From Rhizobiales bacterium CCH3-A5 (GTDB taxonomy: Bacteria > Pseudomonadota > Alphaproteobacteria > Rhizobiales > Beijerinckiaceae), in the NCBI GenBank assembly GCA_001556025.1, contig LSIB01000102.1:1-34107 (forward strand): 34,107 nucleotides of DNA. The letters are read 5' to 3'. Numbering within the stretch: the stretch's first letter is position 1; each line of letters begins with the position of its first letter. Shown piece by piece: positions 26,901 through 32,452 of this stretch. The position numbers were made by a program, and so were the translations under genes. A model generated the notes under the pieces. It ran no database searches. It saw nothing but the letters and a program-made list of their open reading frames with translations, and was not told the DNA's origin.

Positions 26901-27882
26901 CGACACGGTCGGCTCGGGCGACGACGAGGACTGCGGCTGCGACGACGACGATGTCGTCACGCCGCCGACGGGGTCGGGTGGCTCCCTCCGGGTCGGCACG
27001 GCCCAGGCCGATGTTCTCCTCGGCACGGCCGGCTCGGACAACCTCATCGGGCTTGCCGGCGACGACGTCCTGATCGGCGAGGCTGGCGACGACCGGATCG
27101 TGGCCGGAGAGGGTGCGGACTTCGCCGATGCCGGAGAGGGCGACGACATCGTCTTCCTCGGCGGCGGCGACGACCATGGCTTCGGCGGGGCGGGTGACGA
27201 CGCGCTCTATGGCGAGGCGGGCGACGATCGTGTCTTCGGCGGCGCGGGCGATGACCGGCTCGATGGCGGCAGCGGCAACGACACGGTCGTCGGCGGGCTC
27301 GGCAACGACCTGATCGTGGCGGCGGTGGGTGACGGCAACGACACCTATCACGGCGACGATCTGGCCGGCGGCGCCGGTAACGACACGCTCGACATGTCGG
27401 CGATCTCCGCCTCGATCACGGTCGATCTCGGCTCCGGCCTGCTGGGTCGCGGCAGCGCGCTCAGCATCCAGAGCGGCCAGGATACGCTCTGGAGCATCGA
27501 GAACGTGGCGACGGGCTCGGGCGACGACACGATCACCGCGAGTTCCGCCGTGAACGTGATGGAGGGTGGCGCGGGCGACGACGTCTTCCGCTTCACCAGC
27601 GCCCAGGCGGCCAATGGCGACACGATCCTCGATTTCGAGCCGGGCGACCGGCTGGATCTCAGCGCCATCGACGCCAATGCGGGCGCGGACGGGAACCAGA
27701 GCTTCACGATCGTCGGCGGTGCGAACTTCACCGCCTCGGCCCAGCTCCTGGTGACGTACGAGACCCGCGCGGACGGCGACTACACGGTCGTCGCCGGCAA
27801 TGTGAACGGCGACCCGGTGGCTGATTTCCAGATCAGCCTCAAGGGCAGCCACACGCTGAGCCCGAGCAACATCGGCCTTTGA
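17929..27882 (+). CDS. Giant secreted RTX protein with two animal-type heme peroxidase domains (peroxicin/MopA-like)
   Basis: A 3317-residue exported protein. Peroxidase domain 1 keeps distal His300 (FFGQFFDHGLD), Arg572 and Glu575 (GDGRGNENIGLT) and proximal His694 (YRFGHSML). Domain 2 keeps His2428 (FFGQYFDHGLD), Arg2600/Glu2603 (GDGRVNENVMLT) and His2698 (YRFGHSML). Between them lie RTX repeats (about 1043-1211), two similar beta-sandwich units (about 1518-1679 and 1908-2077) flanking a cadherin-like stretch, and more Ca2+-binding repeats. An acidic linker (about 2918-3010), a C-terminal RTX block and a serralysin-like C-terminal region (VFRFTSA...DTILDFEPGDRLDLSAI) follow. There is no N-terminal signal peptide, as expected for type I export by the genes downstream. 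Known relatives oxidise halides, phenols or Mn(II), or form superoxide; Mn(II) oxidation is inferred here from architecture and nearby mntH. GGGAG lies 7 bases before the ATG. Confidence 0.93.
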   Translation: MFKLNVHDLVFVLKQIKIGEANANGADLTEIRVDPTTGEIITDRTAYANGVFVGNATYPLTNADGPILYVRAIPDPQTPFGIRTVDGTYNNLIEGQETWGAAGYGMPRLLDAGGYLNDADGDQVVFGAGSPGQTTLTNTNYKPGTESVYPAGHPSAGQPIVYPPGHPMAGQPVFAPGTVADADPRLISNLVSDMSLNNPAAIVAALTFAGDENPYATLAQIQALLPGLAADLTTLVTPTSATNTEALKIEAQGRLNTALDPFGIEVDTTGSLSIPNVAPDEGLSAPFNAWMTFFGQFFDHGLDLITKGGAGTIYIPLQPDDPLYVPGGSSNFMVLTRSSNVDPDGAGPLPATQRNVTTSWVDQNQTYTSHASHQVFLREYSTGPNGPVATGKLLDGIRMTPEGPVKNGLPTWADVKAQALNVLGIRLTDADVGLVPMLLTDAYGEFVRGPNGLPQIMAAVRSDGTPIYVEGNLSSPINPSAIQLPVGTTLMGGNVIEAGETVSAIRTNNAFLDDIAHNAVPTNSSGAAKVADSDDDVGYFNADGSPAPVVRGSPSQYDNELLDRHFITGDGRGNENIGLTAVHHVFHSEHNRQVEAQKLTILQSGDRAFINEWLLTDLGATDPIPTSAAGLNWDGERLFQAGRMATEMQYQHLVFEEFGRKIQPAIDPFVFNSVTDINPSIFAEFANVVYRFGHSMLTDSMPRIFIDPTTGEVTQDDMGLIASFLNPVAFNEDGTLTAEEAAGAIVRGMTTERGNEIDEFLTGALRNNLLGIPLDLGAINIARGRDTNMPTLNEARAQLYASTSSTFLKPYESWVELAANLKNPMSVVNFIAAYGTHASITGTVAEKRDAAMALVFGGAGAPADRTAFLNSTGDWTAANSGLNAIDLWIGGLAEKKMPFGGFLGSTFNAVFEAQMEALQDGDRFYYLTRTQGLNFLNELEQNSFSKMIMANTDLSQPGPDGIRGTADDVVARHIGVDSFATYDYAFEVNAANQHDYNGDDEGVDPGGNDPVMEALGFTKVIRNDPRTDGPDTNYFRTFGGEHVVVGGTSGNDTIITDFGDDGIWGGAGDDRIESGAGVDLVLGGYGDDIITDSGDTGDFLKGEEGNDVIANSNGLDILMGGDGQDAVFVGVDDTEVFGGAGNDFILGGDGMDFLLGNEGDDWIEAGGGFDTTAGDNSELFFNSTIIGHDVMFAGSEEHDFDAESGDDIMVQGPSVMRSEGMLGFDWSIHKSNTEAADSDLTKPIFTTDAEDILRDRFDAVEALSGWERNDVLRGDDRSSTPADGAGALAGAEGTMVGHELTQAGVDRIDGLRALLGGVVAQGTSGFEGGVAFDDGNILLGGAGSDLIEGRGGNDFIDGDAWLNVRIRITAPGVSNTAANELATIDSLKHTFTAAQIGALGLDESLAGKTLSELMIDRHIVPTQLNIVREIVVDDGAGDTDVAVFNDSYLDAEGNANYTITQNDDGTITVAHVNVTVGVDPDTGRLIVSDGVDTIRNVEILRFTDQDIVFTPPELFLQRDAINYEDDFNTPAFNNSTGNDDWTSAWAESGDLTTGNVVTSGQIQLDAGTNLLRFIGGAGNDGATITRTLDLSGAETATLTYQANPDSMEAGENVQVQFAADGVNFVTLRTITGDGGNQTFNEPLTGPFTAAAAIRFVATAMDQTNDVVSINDVAVNFTRTSINYTTTFTEGNGTNTGADVDIASNPLIVEDGVIASARIVLTNPQPGDSFDFLNGNLPGNITGVVATVAGQLVVTLTGPEANIANWQAALQAVEFRNDSQNPSTTPRIIQVTVNNGFQNSNVATTTVHVTPVDDPVNANSDDIITNIIPGTAIVVPNWVLLANDVDLDNAISITIPAAGQNGVTAALGAGFVTVTDTGVPDGDFDYVATGAPGNTDQAQVDIDAVVNTTSFSETFGTNSYTQDDGTWLQDWIETGDTGDGNTSPTAGTAAAQDAGQIRISGGGLEFDNGSTPANSDGALIQRAVSGLEGQTAARLSYQADPASMDAGEYVRVFFSPDGSEANFVQLNEISGNGGNVTYSHDLTGPFTANATLRFVVSALNETNDLVDIDNISIDYYTPVTTLGGTTGADILIGDANGSTFDAGTGNDIILAGDGNDTIVWNANNATGTSNNNSDGLDVIDGGAGADDTFVINGNTNNAVAETYRIYSRTAADAAGLVVINPDAEIVITRGGTTSAFIVAELDNIEEIIVNTDNGNDTVAIIGSFAQTSLAINTITINGGAGDDTVDITSLTSAHRIVFRSNGGNDTIIGDLRPQDVVELAAGQDISSYTLVDNGDGTKTFGNGTHDITFTGTVPPQFQNGPATGGTHLDDEDFEDLLGMVQDGLVRDPSGFGNNVDNPEWGTSGGQFIRLTDAYYTDGAAGIRQTALTPREISNILSNQDNDGDGIEESIANTFGGTSLLTFFGQYFDHGLDFVAKGQPGSVYIGDVGSTPVNAPRSNIVPGTGVDPDGIPNSGDEIPAEYVNQASPYVDQNQTYGSNSAITNLLRRWEVGADGEPVQTAYLLTGDIDASGNPLLPTLAHIRDNYRVMTGGGELTAEDISNYDGSGQPLLIDFIPVFVPGTNPPQLDLDAIGHYFVAGDGRVNENVMLTSIHTIWERNHNFWVEEIKARTGNAWTESEYFEAARMMNVAEYQRVVFTEFATAMAGGFDGDDEHGFEGYDPTIDASISVEFAQAAYRFGHSMLNETVSYVDGNGNLQEVSLVQAFLSPNQVSALGIDGLIGGSVQVPHQAIDEDVVNALRNQLVGRPLDLAALNIFRGRDMGIAPFNEVRTQLYEQTGLSALRPYSGWADFAERNDISATMLGKLQQAYPGGFETMDLWIGGLLEKPMAGQLGSTFGYIFLEQLDRLQNGDRFYYLEILDDSLFTDENNVTFAKIIARNTGLSDLPENVFDLDGSNAPANDDDSIFNNDGDDDDGENHEGEDDDGTVGSGDDHEDDEDEDEDEDEDGEDEEDDDDTVGSGDDEDDEDEDEDDDDTVGSGDDEDCGCDDDDVVTPPTGSGGSLRVGTAQADVLLGTAGSDNLIGLAGDDVLIGEAGDDRIVAGEGADFADAGEGDDIVFLGGGDDHGFGGAGDDALYGEAGDDRVFGGAGDDRLDGGSGNDTVVGGLGNDLIVAAVGDGNDTYHGDDLAGGAGNDTLDMSAISASITVDLGSGLLGRGSALSIQSGQDTLWSIENVATGSGDDTITASSAVNVMEGGAGDDVFRFTSAQAANGDTILDFEPGDRLDLSAIDANAGADGNQSFTIVGGANFTASAQLLVTYETRADGDYTVVAGNVNGDPVADFQISLKGSHTLSPSNIGL
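21055..21560 (+). repeat. First RTX (Ca2+-binding nonapeptide) block of the giant peroxidase
   Basis: Repeats of the GGxGxDxUx type (VGGTSGNDTI, WGGAGDDRI, FGGAGNDFI, LGNEGDDWI) follow peroxidase domain 1. They are interrupted by degenerate units, unlike the regular array of the 894-residue protein. A further single unit (LLGGAGSDLIEGRGGNDFI) lies near 21950. Confidence 0.8.
22480..24150 (+). repeat. Duplicated beta-sandwich domain inside the giant peroxidase
   Basis: Residues from about 22480-22965 and 23650-24150 align with each other: DDFNTPAF...DDWTSAWAESGDLT against ETFGTNSY...GTWLQDWIETGDTG, then LTYQANPDSMEAGE against LSYQADPASMDAGE, then TGPFTAAAAIRFVATAMDQTNDVV against TGPFTANATLRFVVSALNETNDLV. 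A cadherin-like segment separates the copies. Their ligand is unknown; a surface- or glycan-binding role would be typical. Confidence 0.7.
26680..26958 (+). repeat. Extremely acidic low-complexity linker with TVGSGDD repeats and a Cys-Gly-Cys
   Basis: Between peroxidase domain 2 and the last RTX block, about 90 residues are mostly Asp and Glu. The heptad TVGSGDD occurs three times, and the stretch ends in EDCGCDDDD with Cys3002 and Cys3004. The DNA is a GAC/GAG/GAT-rich simple repeat prone to length change. Confidence 0.85.
27000..27380 (+). repeat. C-terminal RTX block of the giant peroxidase
   Basis: About a dozen units such as IGLAGDDVL, YGEAGDDRV, FGGAGDDRL, DGGSGNDTV and VGGLGNDLI precede the serralysin-like C-terminal domain. 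They should fold on binding Ca2+ outside the cell and drive type I export. Confidence 0.85.
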
Positions 27883-27895
27883 TGCCTCGGGTCTG

Positions 27896-27925
27896 GCCAC
27901 CCCGGCCCTTCGCGGCCGGGGTGGC
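27896..27925 (+). terminator. GC-rich hairpin between the secreted protein and its exporter
   Basis: GCCACCCCGGCC (27896-27907) and GGCCGGGGTGGC (27914-27925) form a perfect 12-base stem with a 6-base loop, 13 bases after the peroxidase stop. No T-run follows, so it is more likely a partial terminator or 3'-end stabiliser that lowers exporter expression relative to substrate. Confidence 0.6.
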
Positions 27926-27963
27926 GCCGGCTTCACCGCGTCAGCATCATCTGGAACAGCGTC

Positions 27964-29751
27964 ATGGTATCGAACAGTCTCGCCCGGGCCCGCAAGCGCG
28001 ATGCGGCGAAGCTCACGCAGGGCATGCGTGGCATCTTCGTCTATCTCGTCGCGATCTCGTGCATCATCAACGTGCTGGCCCTGACCGGCTCGCTCTACAT
28101 GATGCAGGTCTACGACCGGGCCCTGAGCAGCGGCAGCGTCCAGACGCTGATCGCGCTCTCCGTCATCGCGCTGGTGCTCTTCCTGTTCCAGGGCGGGTTC
28201 GACGCGGTCCGCTCGCGCATCCTGCTCAGGATCGGCGCGCGGTTCGACCGGGACATCGCGCCGACGGCCCATCGCGTGGCGATCGACATGCCGCGCTTCG
28301 GCTTCTCCACCACGGAGGCGATCGAGCGCGGCCGTGATGTCGACACGGTGCGCGGTTTCCTCGCCGGACAGGGGCCGGGCGCGCTGTTCGACATGCCGTG
28401 GATCCCGATCTATCTCGGCTTCATCTACCTGCTGCATCCCTGGCTCGGCGCGCTGACGCTGGCCGGCGCGGTCGTCCTGACGCTGCTGACGATCGCCAGC
28501 GAGGTCTTTGCGCGCCGGATCTCGACCGAGGCCCGGCAATCGGCGATCGGCCGCAGCATGATCGCCGAGTCGAACGCCCGCAACGCCGAGGTGCTCAAGG
28601 CGATGGGCTTCGCCGGCCGCGCGACGCGCCGCTTCGCCGAGGCCAATGAGGTCCATCTCGAGATGCAGTCGCGCGCCAGCGACCTCGTCGGCTCCTTCGG
28701 GGCCTTCTCCAAGGTGCTGCGGATGATCCTGCAATCGGCGGTGCTCGGGCTCGGCGCCTTCCTGACCATCAAGGGCGAGCTCTCCGCCGGCGCGATCATC
28801 GCAGCCTCGGTCGCTTCCTCGCGTGCGCTGGCCCCGGTCGATCAGGCGATCGCCAACTGGCGGCCCTTCGTCGCCGCCCGCCAGAGCTTCGCGCGGCTGC
28901 GCGAGACCGTGGTCGCGCTCAGCCAGGCTGTCGAGCCCATGCCCCTGCCCGCGCCCCATCGCTATCTCAAGGTCGATCGCATCACCGTCTCGGCGCCGGG
29001 AACCGGCCAGGTGCTGCTCTCCGACGTCAGCTTCGAGGTCATGGCCGGCAAGGCGGTCGGGATCATCGGGCCCAGCGGCGGCGGCAAGACGACGCTGGTG
29101 CGCGCGCTGACCGGCATCTGGCCTTGCCTGCGGGGCTCGGTGCGGCTCGACGGGGCCGAACTGGAGCAGTGGCCCGAGGAGGATCTCGGGTGGGCCGTCG
29201 GCTATCTGCCCCAGGAGGTCGGGCTCCTCGATGCGACGGTGGAGGAGAACATCTCCCGCCTCGCCGAATACGAGGATTCGCGGGGCATCATCGCGGCGGC
29301 GGAGGCGGCCGGCATCCACGACATGATCGTCAAGCTGCCGGCCGGGTACCGCACGCCGCTCGGCCCCCAGGGCGCGGCGATCTCGGCTGGCCAGCGCCAG
29401 CGGATCGGGCTGGCGCGCGCGCTCTACGGCAACCCCTTTCTCGTCGTCATGGACGAGCCGAACTCCAATCTCGACGGCGAGGGCGAGGCCGCCCTGACCA
29501 GAGCGATCGAGCAGCTCAAGGCGCGCGGGGCGATCGTGATCATCGTCGCCCATCGCCCGAGCGCGCTCGCCGCCGTGGATTTCGTCGGCGTGATCCAGGC
29601 CGGCAAGCTCGCCGGTTTCGGGCCGAAGGACCAGATCATCAAGCCCTCCTCGGGAGCGGCCGCGCAACCCGAACCGAGCAGGCCGATGGCCGGCCTCCCC
29701 AAGGCCTCGCCCTTCGGCTCGCAGTTCGAAGCTGAACGGGTGTCGGCATGA
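27964..29751 (+). CDS. Type I secretion ABC transporter, permease-ATPase fusion (PrtD/HlyB family)
   Basis: A 595-residue exporter half-transporter. The membrane part (helices at about residues 24-45, 60-80, then two pairs up to about 290) precedes the ATPase. The Walker A motif is GPSGGGKTT (Lys375), and Walker B is VVMDEP (Asp497, Glu498). The signature motif is ISAGQRQR (473-480), with Ala for the usual Gly. Its lack of a C39 peptidase-like N-terminal domain fits the PrtD subgroup, which exports RTX proteases and lipases. It is the inner-membrane motor for the giant peroxidase upstream and perhaps for the RTX protein downstream. ATG 27964 follows the intergenic hairpin; its stop overlaps the next start (ATGA). 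Confidence 0.94.
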   Translation: MVSNSLARARKRDAAKLTQGMRGIFVYLVAISCIINVLALTGSLYMMQVYDRALSSGSVQTLIALSVIALVLFLFQGGFDAVRSRILLRIGARFDRDIAPTAHRVAIDMPRFGFSTTEAIERGRDVDTVRGFLAGQGPGALFDMPWIPIYLGFIYLLHPWLGALTLAGAVVLTLLTIASEVFARRISTEARQSAIGRSMIAESNARNAEVLKAMGFAGRATRRFAEANEVHLEMQSRASDLVGSFGAFSKVLRMILQSAVLGLGAFLTIKGELSAGAIIAASVASSRALAPVDQAIANWRPFVAARQSFARLRETVVALSQAVEPMPLPAPHRYLKVDRITVSAPGTGQVLLSDVSFEVMAGKAVGIIGPSGGGKTTLVRALTGIWPCLRGSVRLDGAELEQWPEEDLGWAVGYLPQEVGLLDATVEENISRLAEYEDSRGIIAAAEAAGIHDMIVKLPAGYRTPLGPQGAAISAGQRQRIGLARALYGNPFLVVMDEPNSNLDGEGEAALTRAIEQLKARGAIVIIVAHRPSALAAVDFVGVIQAGKLAGFGPKDQIIKPSSGAAAQPEPSRPMAGLPKASPFGSQFEAERVSA

Positions 29752-32432
29752 TCGACGTCAAAGCCGCGCGGCAGTCGGCCGATACGCCGCTCTCACCCGC
29801 CCAGATCCTCGCCCGCAGCGAGCAGGACGCGCCCCTGCCGATGCGCTGGCCGGGTCTGCTCCTCGCCATTATGGCGGCGGCCATCGCCTATGTGCAGGGT
29901 CTTGCCGGCAAGAGCCAGGCCGCCACGCCGCAGGACGAGGCGCAGCCCCAGCAGACGGCCGGCGAGGCGACCGCCGCGGTGGCGCAGGAGACGCCCGACG
30001 TCGCCAAGCCGCCGGCGCAGGTGGAGCCCGAGGACGAGACCGGCTCGATCGGCGGCGAGAACCAGCGCGCGATCGGCTCCGGCCAGCCGGGCCCGGCCGT
30101 GCCCGGCCTGCCCGATTATCTGAACATCGATTCGCCGGCGTTCGATTTCGAGCAGCTGCCGCTTCCGGTGATCGCCCCGATCAGGCCGCCTCCGGCCTTC
30201 GGCGAGGACGCCAGCAACGACAATGGCCGGTTCTTCGCAAGCGGCGCGGCCGGAATCGCCTTGACGCCGACGATCAACGCCGCAGCCGCCGGAGGCTCGG
30301 GCGGCGTCGGCGTCGGCGAGACCTTCATCACGGCCGGCTTCACGCTGCCGCTGCGCCCGGTCGAGCCGATCGCGCAGCCCGAGCCCGACCTGCCGGACCC
30401 GCGCGACGACACCCCCGATCCGCCGGCTCCCGAGCGCAACCGCGCACCGCGGGTCGCGGGCGCGCTGCGCCTGGCCGATATCGGGCCCTGCCAGGCCTCG
30501 CTGCTGACCGCGCTGATGCTGCTGGCGGGCGCGAGCGACGCCGATGGCGACACGCTCACACTGCGCAAGCTCACCGTCTCGCACGGCACGCTGACCCAGA
30601 CCACCGAGGGCTGGCTCTACCAGCCGCAGGCGGGTTACTTCGGGCAGATCACGCTCAGCTACGAGATCAGCGACGGGCAGGCCTTCGTCGCCCAGAGCGC
30701 GTCCTTCGACGTCGTCGAGTTCCTCCGGCTGATCGGCACGCCGCAGGACGACGTCCTGATCGGCAGCGAATGCCGCGACCATATCGAGGGCCTCGACGGC
30801 AATGACCTCATCGAGGGGCGCGGCGGCAGCGACGTCATCCTCGCCGGCACGGGCGACGACATCATCTATGGCGGGGCCGGCAATGACCGGATCTTCGCCG
30901 GCTCCGGCAACGACGTCGTCTTCGGCGGAGCCGGCAACGACATCATCTATGGCGGGCTCGGCAACGACTGGCTGCATGGCGAGGATGGCGACGATGCGAT
31001 CTACGGCGAAGAAGGCGACGACTGGCTCACCGGCGGAGCCGGCGACGACCTGCTCGACGGCGGGGCCGGCAATGATCGGCTGGATGGCGGCGCAGGTCAC
31101 GATCGCCTGGTCGGCGGCGACGGACATGACGAGATCGTCGGCGGCGAACGCGACGACGTCATCCTGGCGGGAGACGGCGACGACATCGTCGACGGCGGCG
31201 ACGGCGATGACAGCATCGACGGCGGCACCGGGCGCAACACCATCCTGACCGGGTCCGGCAACAACAGCGTCGTGGCCGGCAATGGTGGCAACGTCGTGAT
31301 CGGCGGCACAGGCGTCGATACCGTGGCGCTCGGCTCCGGCGACGACGTGGTGCGCGCCGGCGGCGGCGACGACATCGTCGATGCCGGAGCCGGCAGGAAC
31401 GCCGTCTTCGGCGAGGATGGCGACGACCGCCTCGTCGGCGGCGATGGCGACGACGTGCTGGACGGCGGGACGGGGCGCGACGAACTGGTCGGCGGCGCGG
31501 GCCAGGACCGGCTCGTCGGCGGCGACGGCGACGACCTGATGGATGGCGGAACCGGGCATGACGTCGTCGTGGCCGGGACCGGGCGGGACACCGTCATGGC
31601 CGGCGAAGGCGACGACGACGTCGATGCCGGCGATGGCAACGACGTCGTGCTGGCGGGAGCCGGCAATGACCGCGTCGAGGGAGGTGCCGGCAACGACATC
31701 CTCCTCGGCGAGGCGGGCGACGACTGCATCGAGGGTGGCGAGGGCAACGACGGGTTGATGGGCGGGGTCGGCCAGGACGAGTTGCATGGCGGGGCCGGCG
31801 ACGATCATCTGGCGGGCGGCGAAGGGCGCGACAAGGTCTATGGCGGCAGCGGCGACGACACGGTCATCGTCGATGCCGACTGCGCCGACGACGTCTATGC
31901 CGGCGGCTCAGGGACCGACACGCTCGACCTGAGCGCGCTCAGGACCGGCACCGTGGTCGATCTGGTCAAGGGCGAGATCAAGAGCGCCGAGGCCGGCAAG
32001 GACACAATCGGCAGCTTCGAGGTCGTCATCGGCGGCTCCGGCGACGACACCTTCGTGATCGGCAACAGCGCGACCACGGTCAGCGGCGGCTCCGGCAAGG
32101 ACAAGTTCAAGTTCGAACTCGACGGGCGCGACGCCGAGGAGGACGCCGAGGAACTGATCCACAGGATCCTCGATCTCGAGGTCGGGGACCGGATCATCGT
32201 CAGCCAGTACACGATCCGCCAGGACGACGACCGCGACGATGACGACCATGGCGACCAGGACGACTTCGCGCGCATCTATGGCGAAGATGGCGACGACCGC
32301 CCGTTCCGCTTCCGCATCGAGAAGGTCGGCGAAACCGAATCGACCTTCATCGACGTGCTGATCGAGAATGAGGGCGAGAAGGACTTCTCGATCGAGGTCA
32401 GCGGCAATCACCGCTTCTATTACTACAACTAG
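29748..32432 (+). CDS. RTX protein with N-terminal membrane anchor and cadherin-like domain
   Basis: An 894-residue protein translationally coupled to the exporter (ATGA overlap). Residues 1-34 are polar and 35-52 form a hydrophobic helix (PGLLLAIMAAAIAYVQGL). A Pro/Glu/Gln-rich spacer runs to about 228. A cadherin/VCBS-like domain (NRAPRV...DADGDTLTL...GYFGQITLSYEISDG) lies at about 229-325. Then come 42 uninterrupted nonapeptides (329-706), a beta-roll cap and an acidic end closing in RFYYYN. Type I substrates normally lack an N-terminal membrane segment, so this may be held in the inner membrane with its repeats in the periplasm, as a Ca2+-dependent accessory of the secretion complex. It could instead be a second, surface-retained substrate. 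I know of no characterised equivalent. Confidence 0.88.
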   Translation: MIDVKAARQSADTPLSPAQILARSEQDAPLPMRWPGLLLAIMAAAIAYVQGLAGKSQAATPQDEAQPQQTAGEATAAVAQETPDVAKPPAQVEPEDETGSIGGENQRAIGSGQPGPAVPGLPDYLNIDSPAFDFEQLPLPVIAPIRPPPAFGEDASNDNGRFFASGAAGIALTPTINAAAAGGSGGVGVGETFITAGFTLPLRPVEPIAQPEPDLPDPRDDTPDPPAPERNRAPRVAGALRLADIGPCQASLLTALMLLAGASDADGDTLTLRKLTVSHGTLTQTTEGWLYQPQAGYFGQITLSYEISDGQAFVAQSASFDVVEFLRLIGTPQDDVLIGSECRDHIEGLDGNDLIEGRGGSDVILAGTGDDIIYGGAGNDRIFAGSGNDVVFGGAGNDIIYGGLGNDWLHGEDGDDAIYGEEGDDWLTGGAGDDLLDGGAGNDRLDGGAGHDRLVGGDGHDEIVGGERDDVILAGDGDDIVDGGDGDDSIDGGTGRNTILTGSGNNSVVAGNGGNVVIGGTGVDTVALGSGDDVVRAGGGDDIVDAGAGRNAVFGEDGDDRLVGGDGDDVLDGGTGRDELVGGAGQDRLVGGDGDDLMDGGTGHDVVVAGTGRDTVMAGEGDDDVDAGDGNDVVLAGAGNDRVEGGAGNDILLGEAGDDCIEGGEGNDGLMGGVGQDELHGGAGDDHLAGGEGRDKVYGGSGDDTVIVDADCADDVYAGGSGTDTLDLSALRTGTVVDLVKGEIKSAEAGKDTIGSFEVVIGGSGDDTFVIGNSATTVSGGSGKDKFKFELDGRDAEEDAEELIHRILDLEVGDRIIVSQYTIRQDDDRDDDDHGDQDDFARIYGEDGDDRPFRFRIEKVGETESTFIDVLIENEGEKDFSIEVSGNHRFYYYN
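30732..31865 (+). repeat. Array of 42 uninterrupted RTX nonapeptide units
   Basis: Forty-two consecutive 27-base units encode GGxGxDxUx repeats without one insertion or deletion. They run from IGTPQDDVL to YGGSGDDTV (residues 329-706), which predicts a beta-roll of about 21 turns. Several units near the middle (TGRNTI, SGNNSV, NGGNVV, AGRNAV) lack the Ca2+-binding Asp, marking a possible weak zone. Confidence 0.9.
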
Positions 32433-32452
32433 CCGTCACAGCGGAGCGAGCC

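Noticed and set aside
26548..29667. A 1039-codon antisense frame over the peroxidase end and the exporter
   Set aside because: It crosses two well-supported plus-strand genes and the intergenic hairpin and has only repetitive Val/Ala/Asp composition.
30732..31865. Regular 27-base periodicity that could be mistaken for a CRISPR or minisatellite array
   Set aside because: The period is the RTX nonapeptide, the units are degenerate and in frame, and there are no spacers or cas genes.
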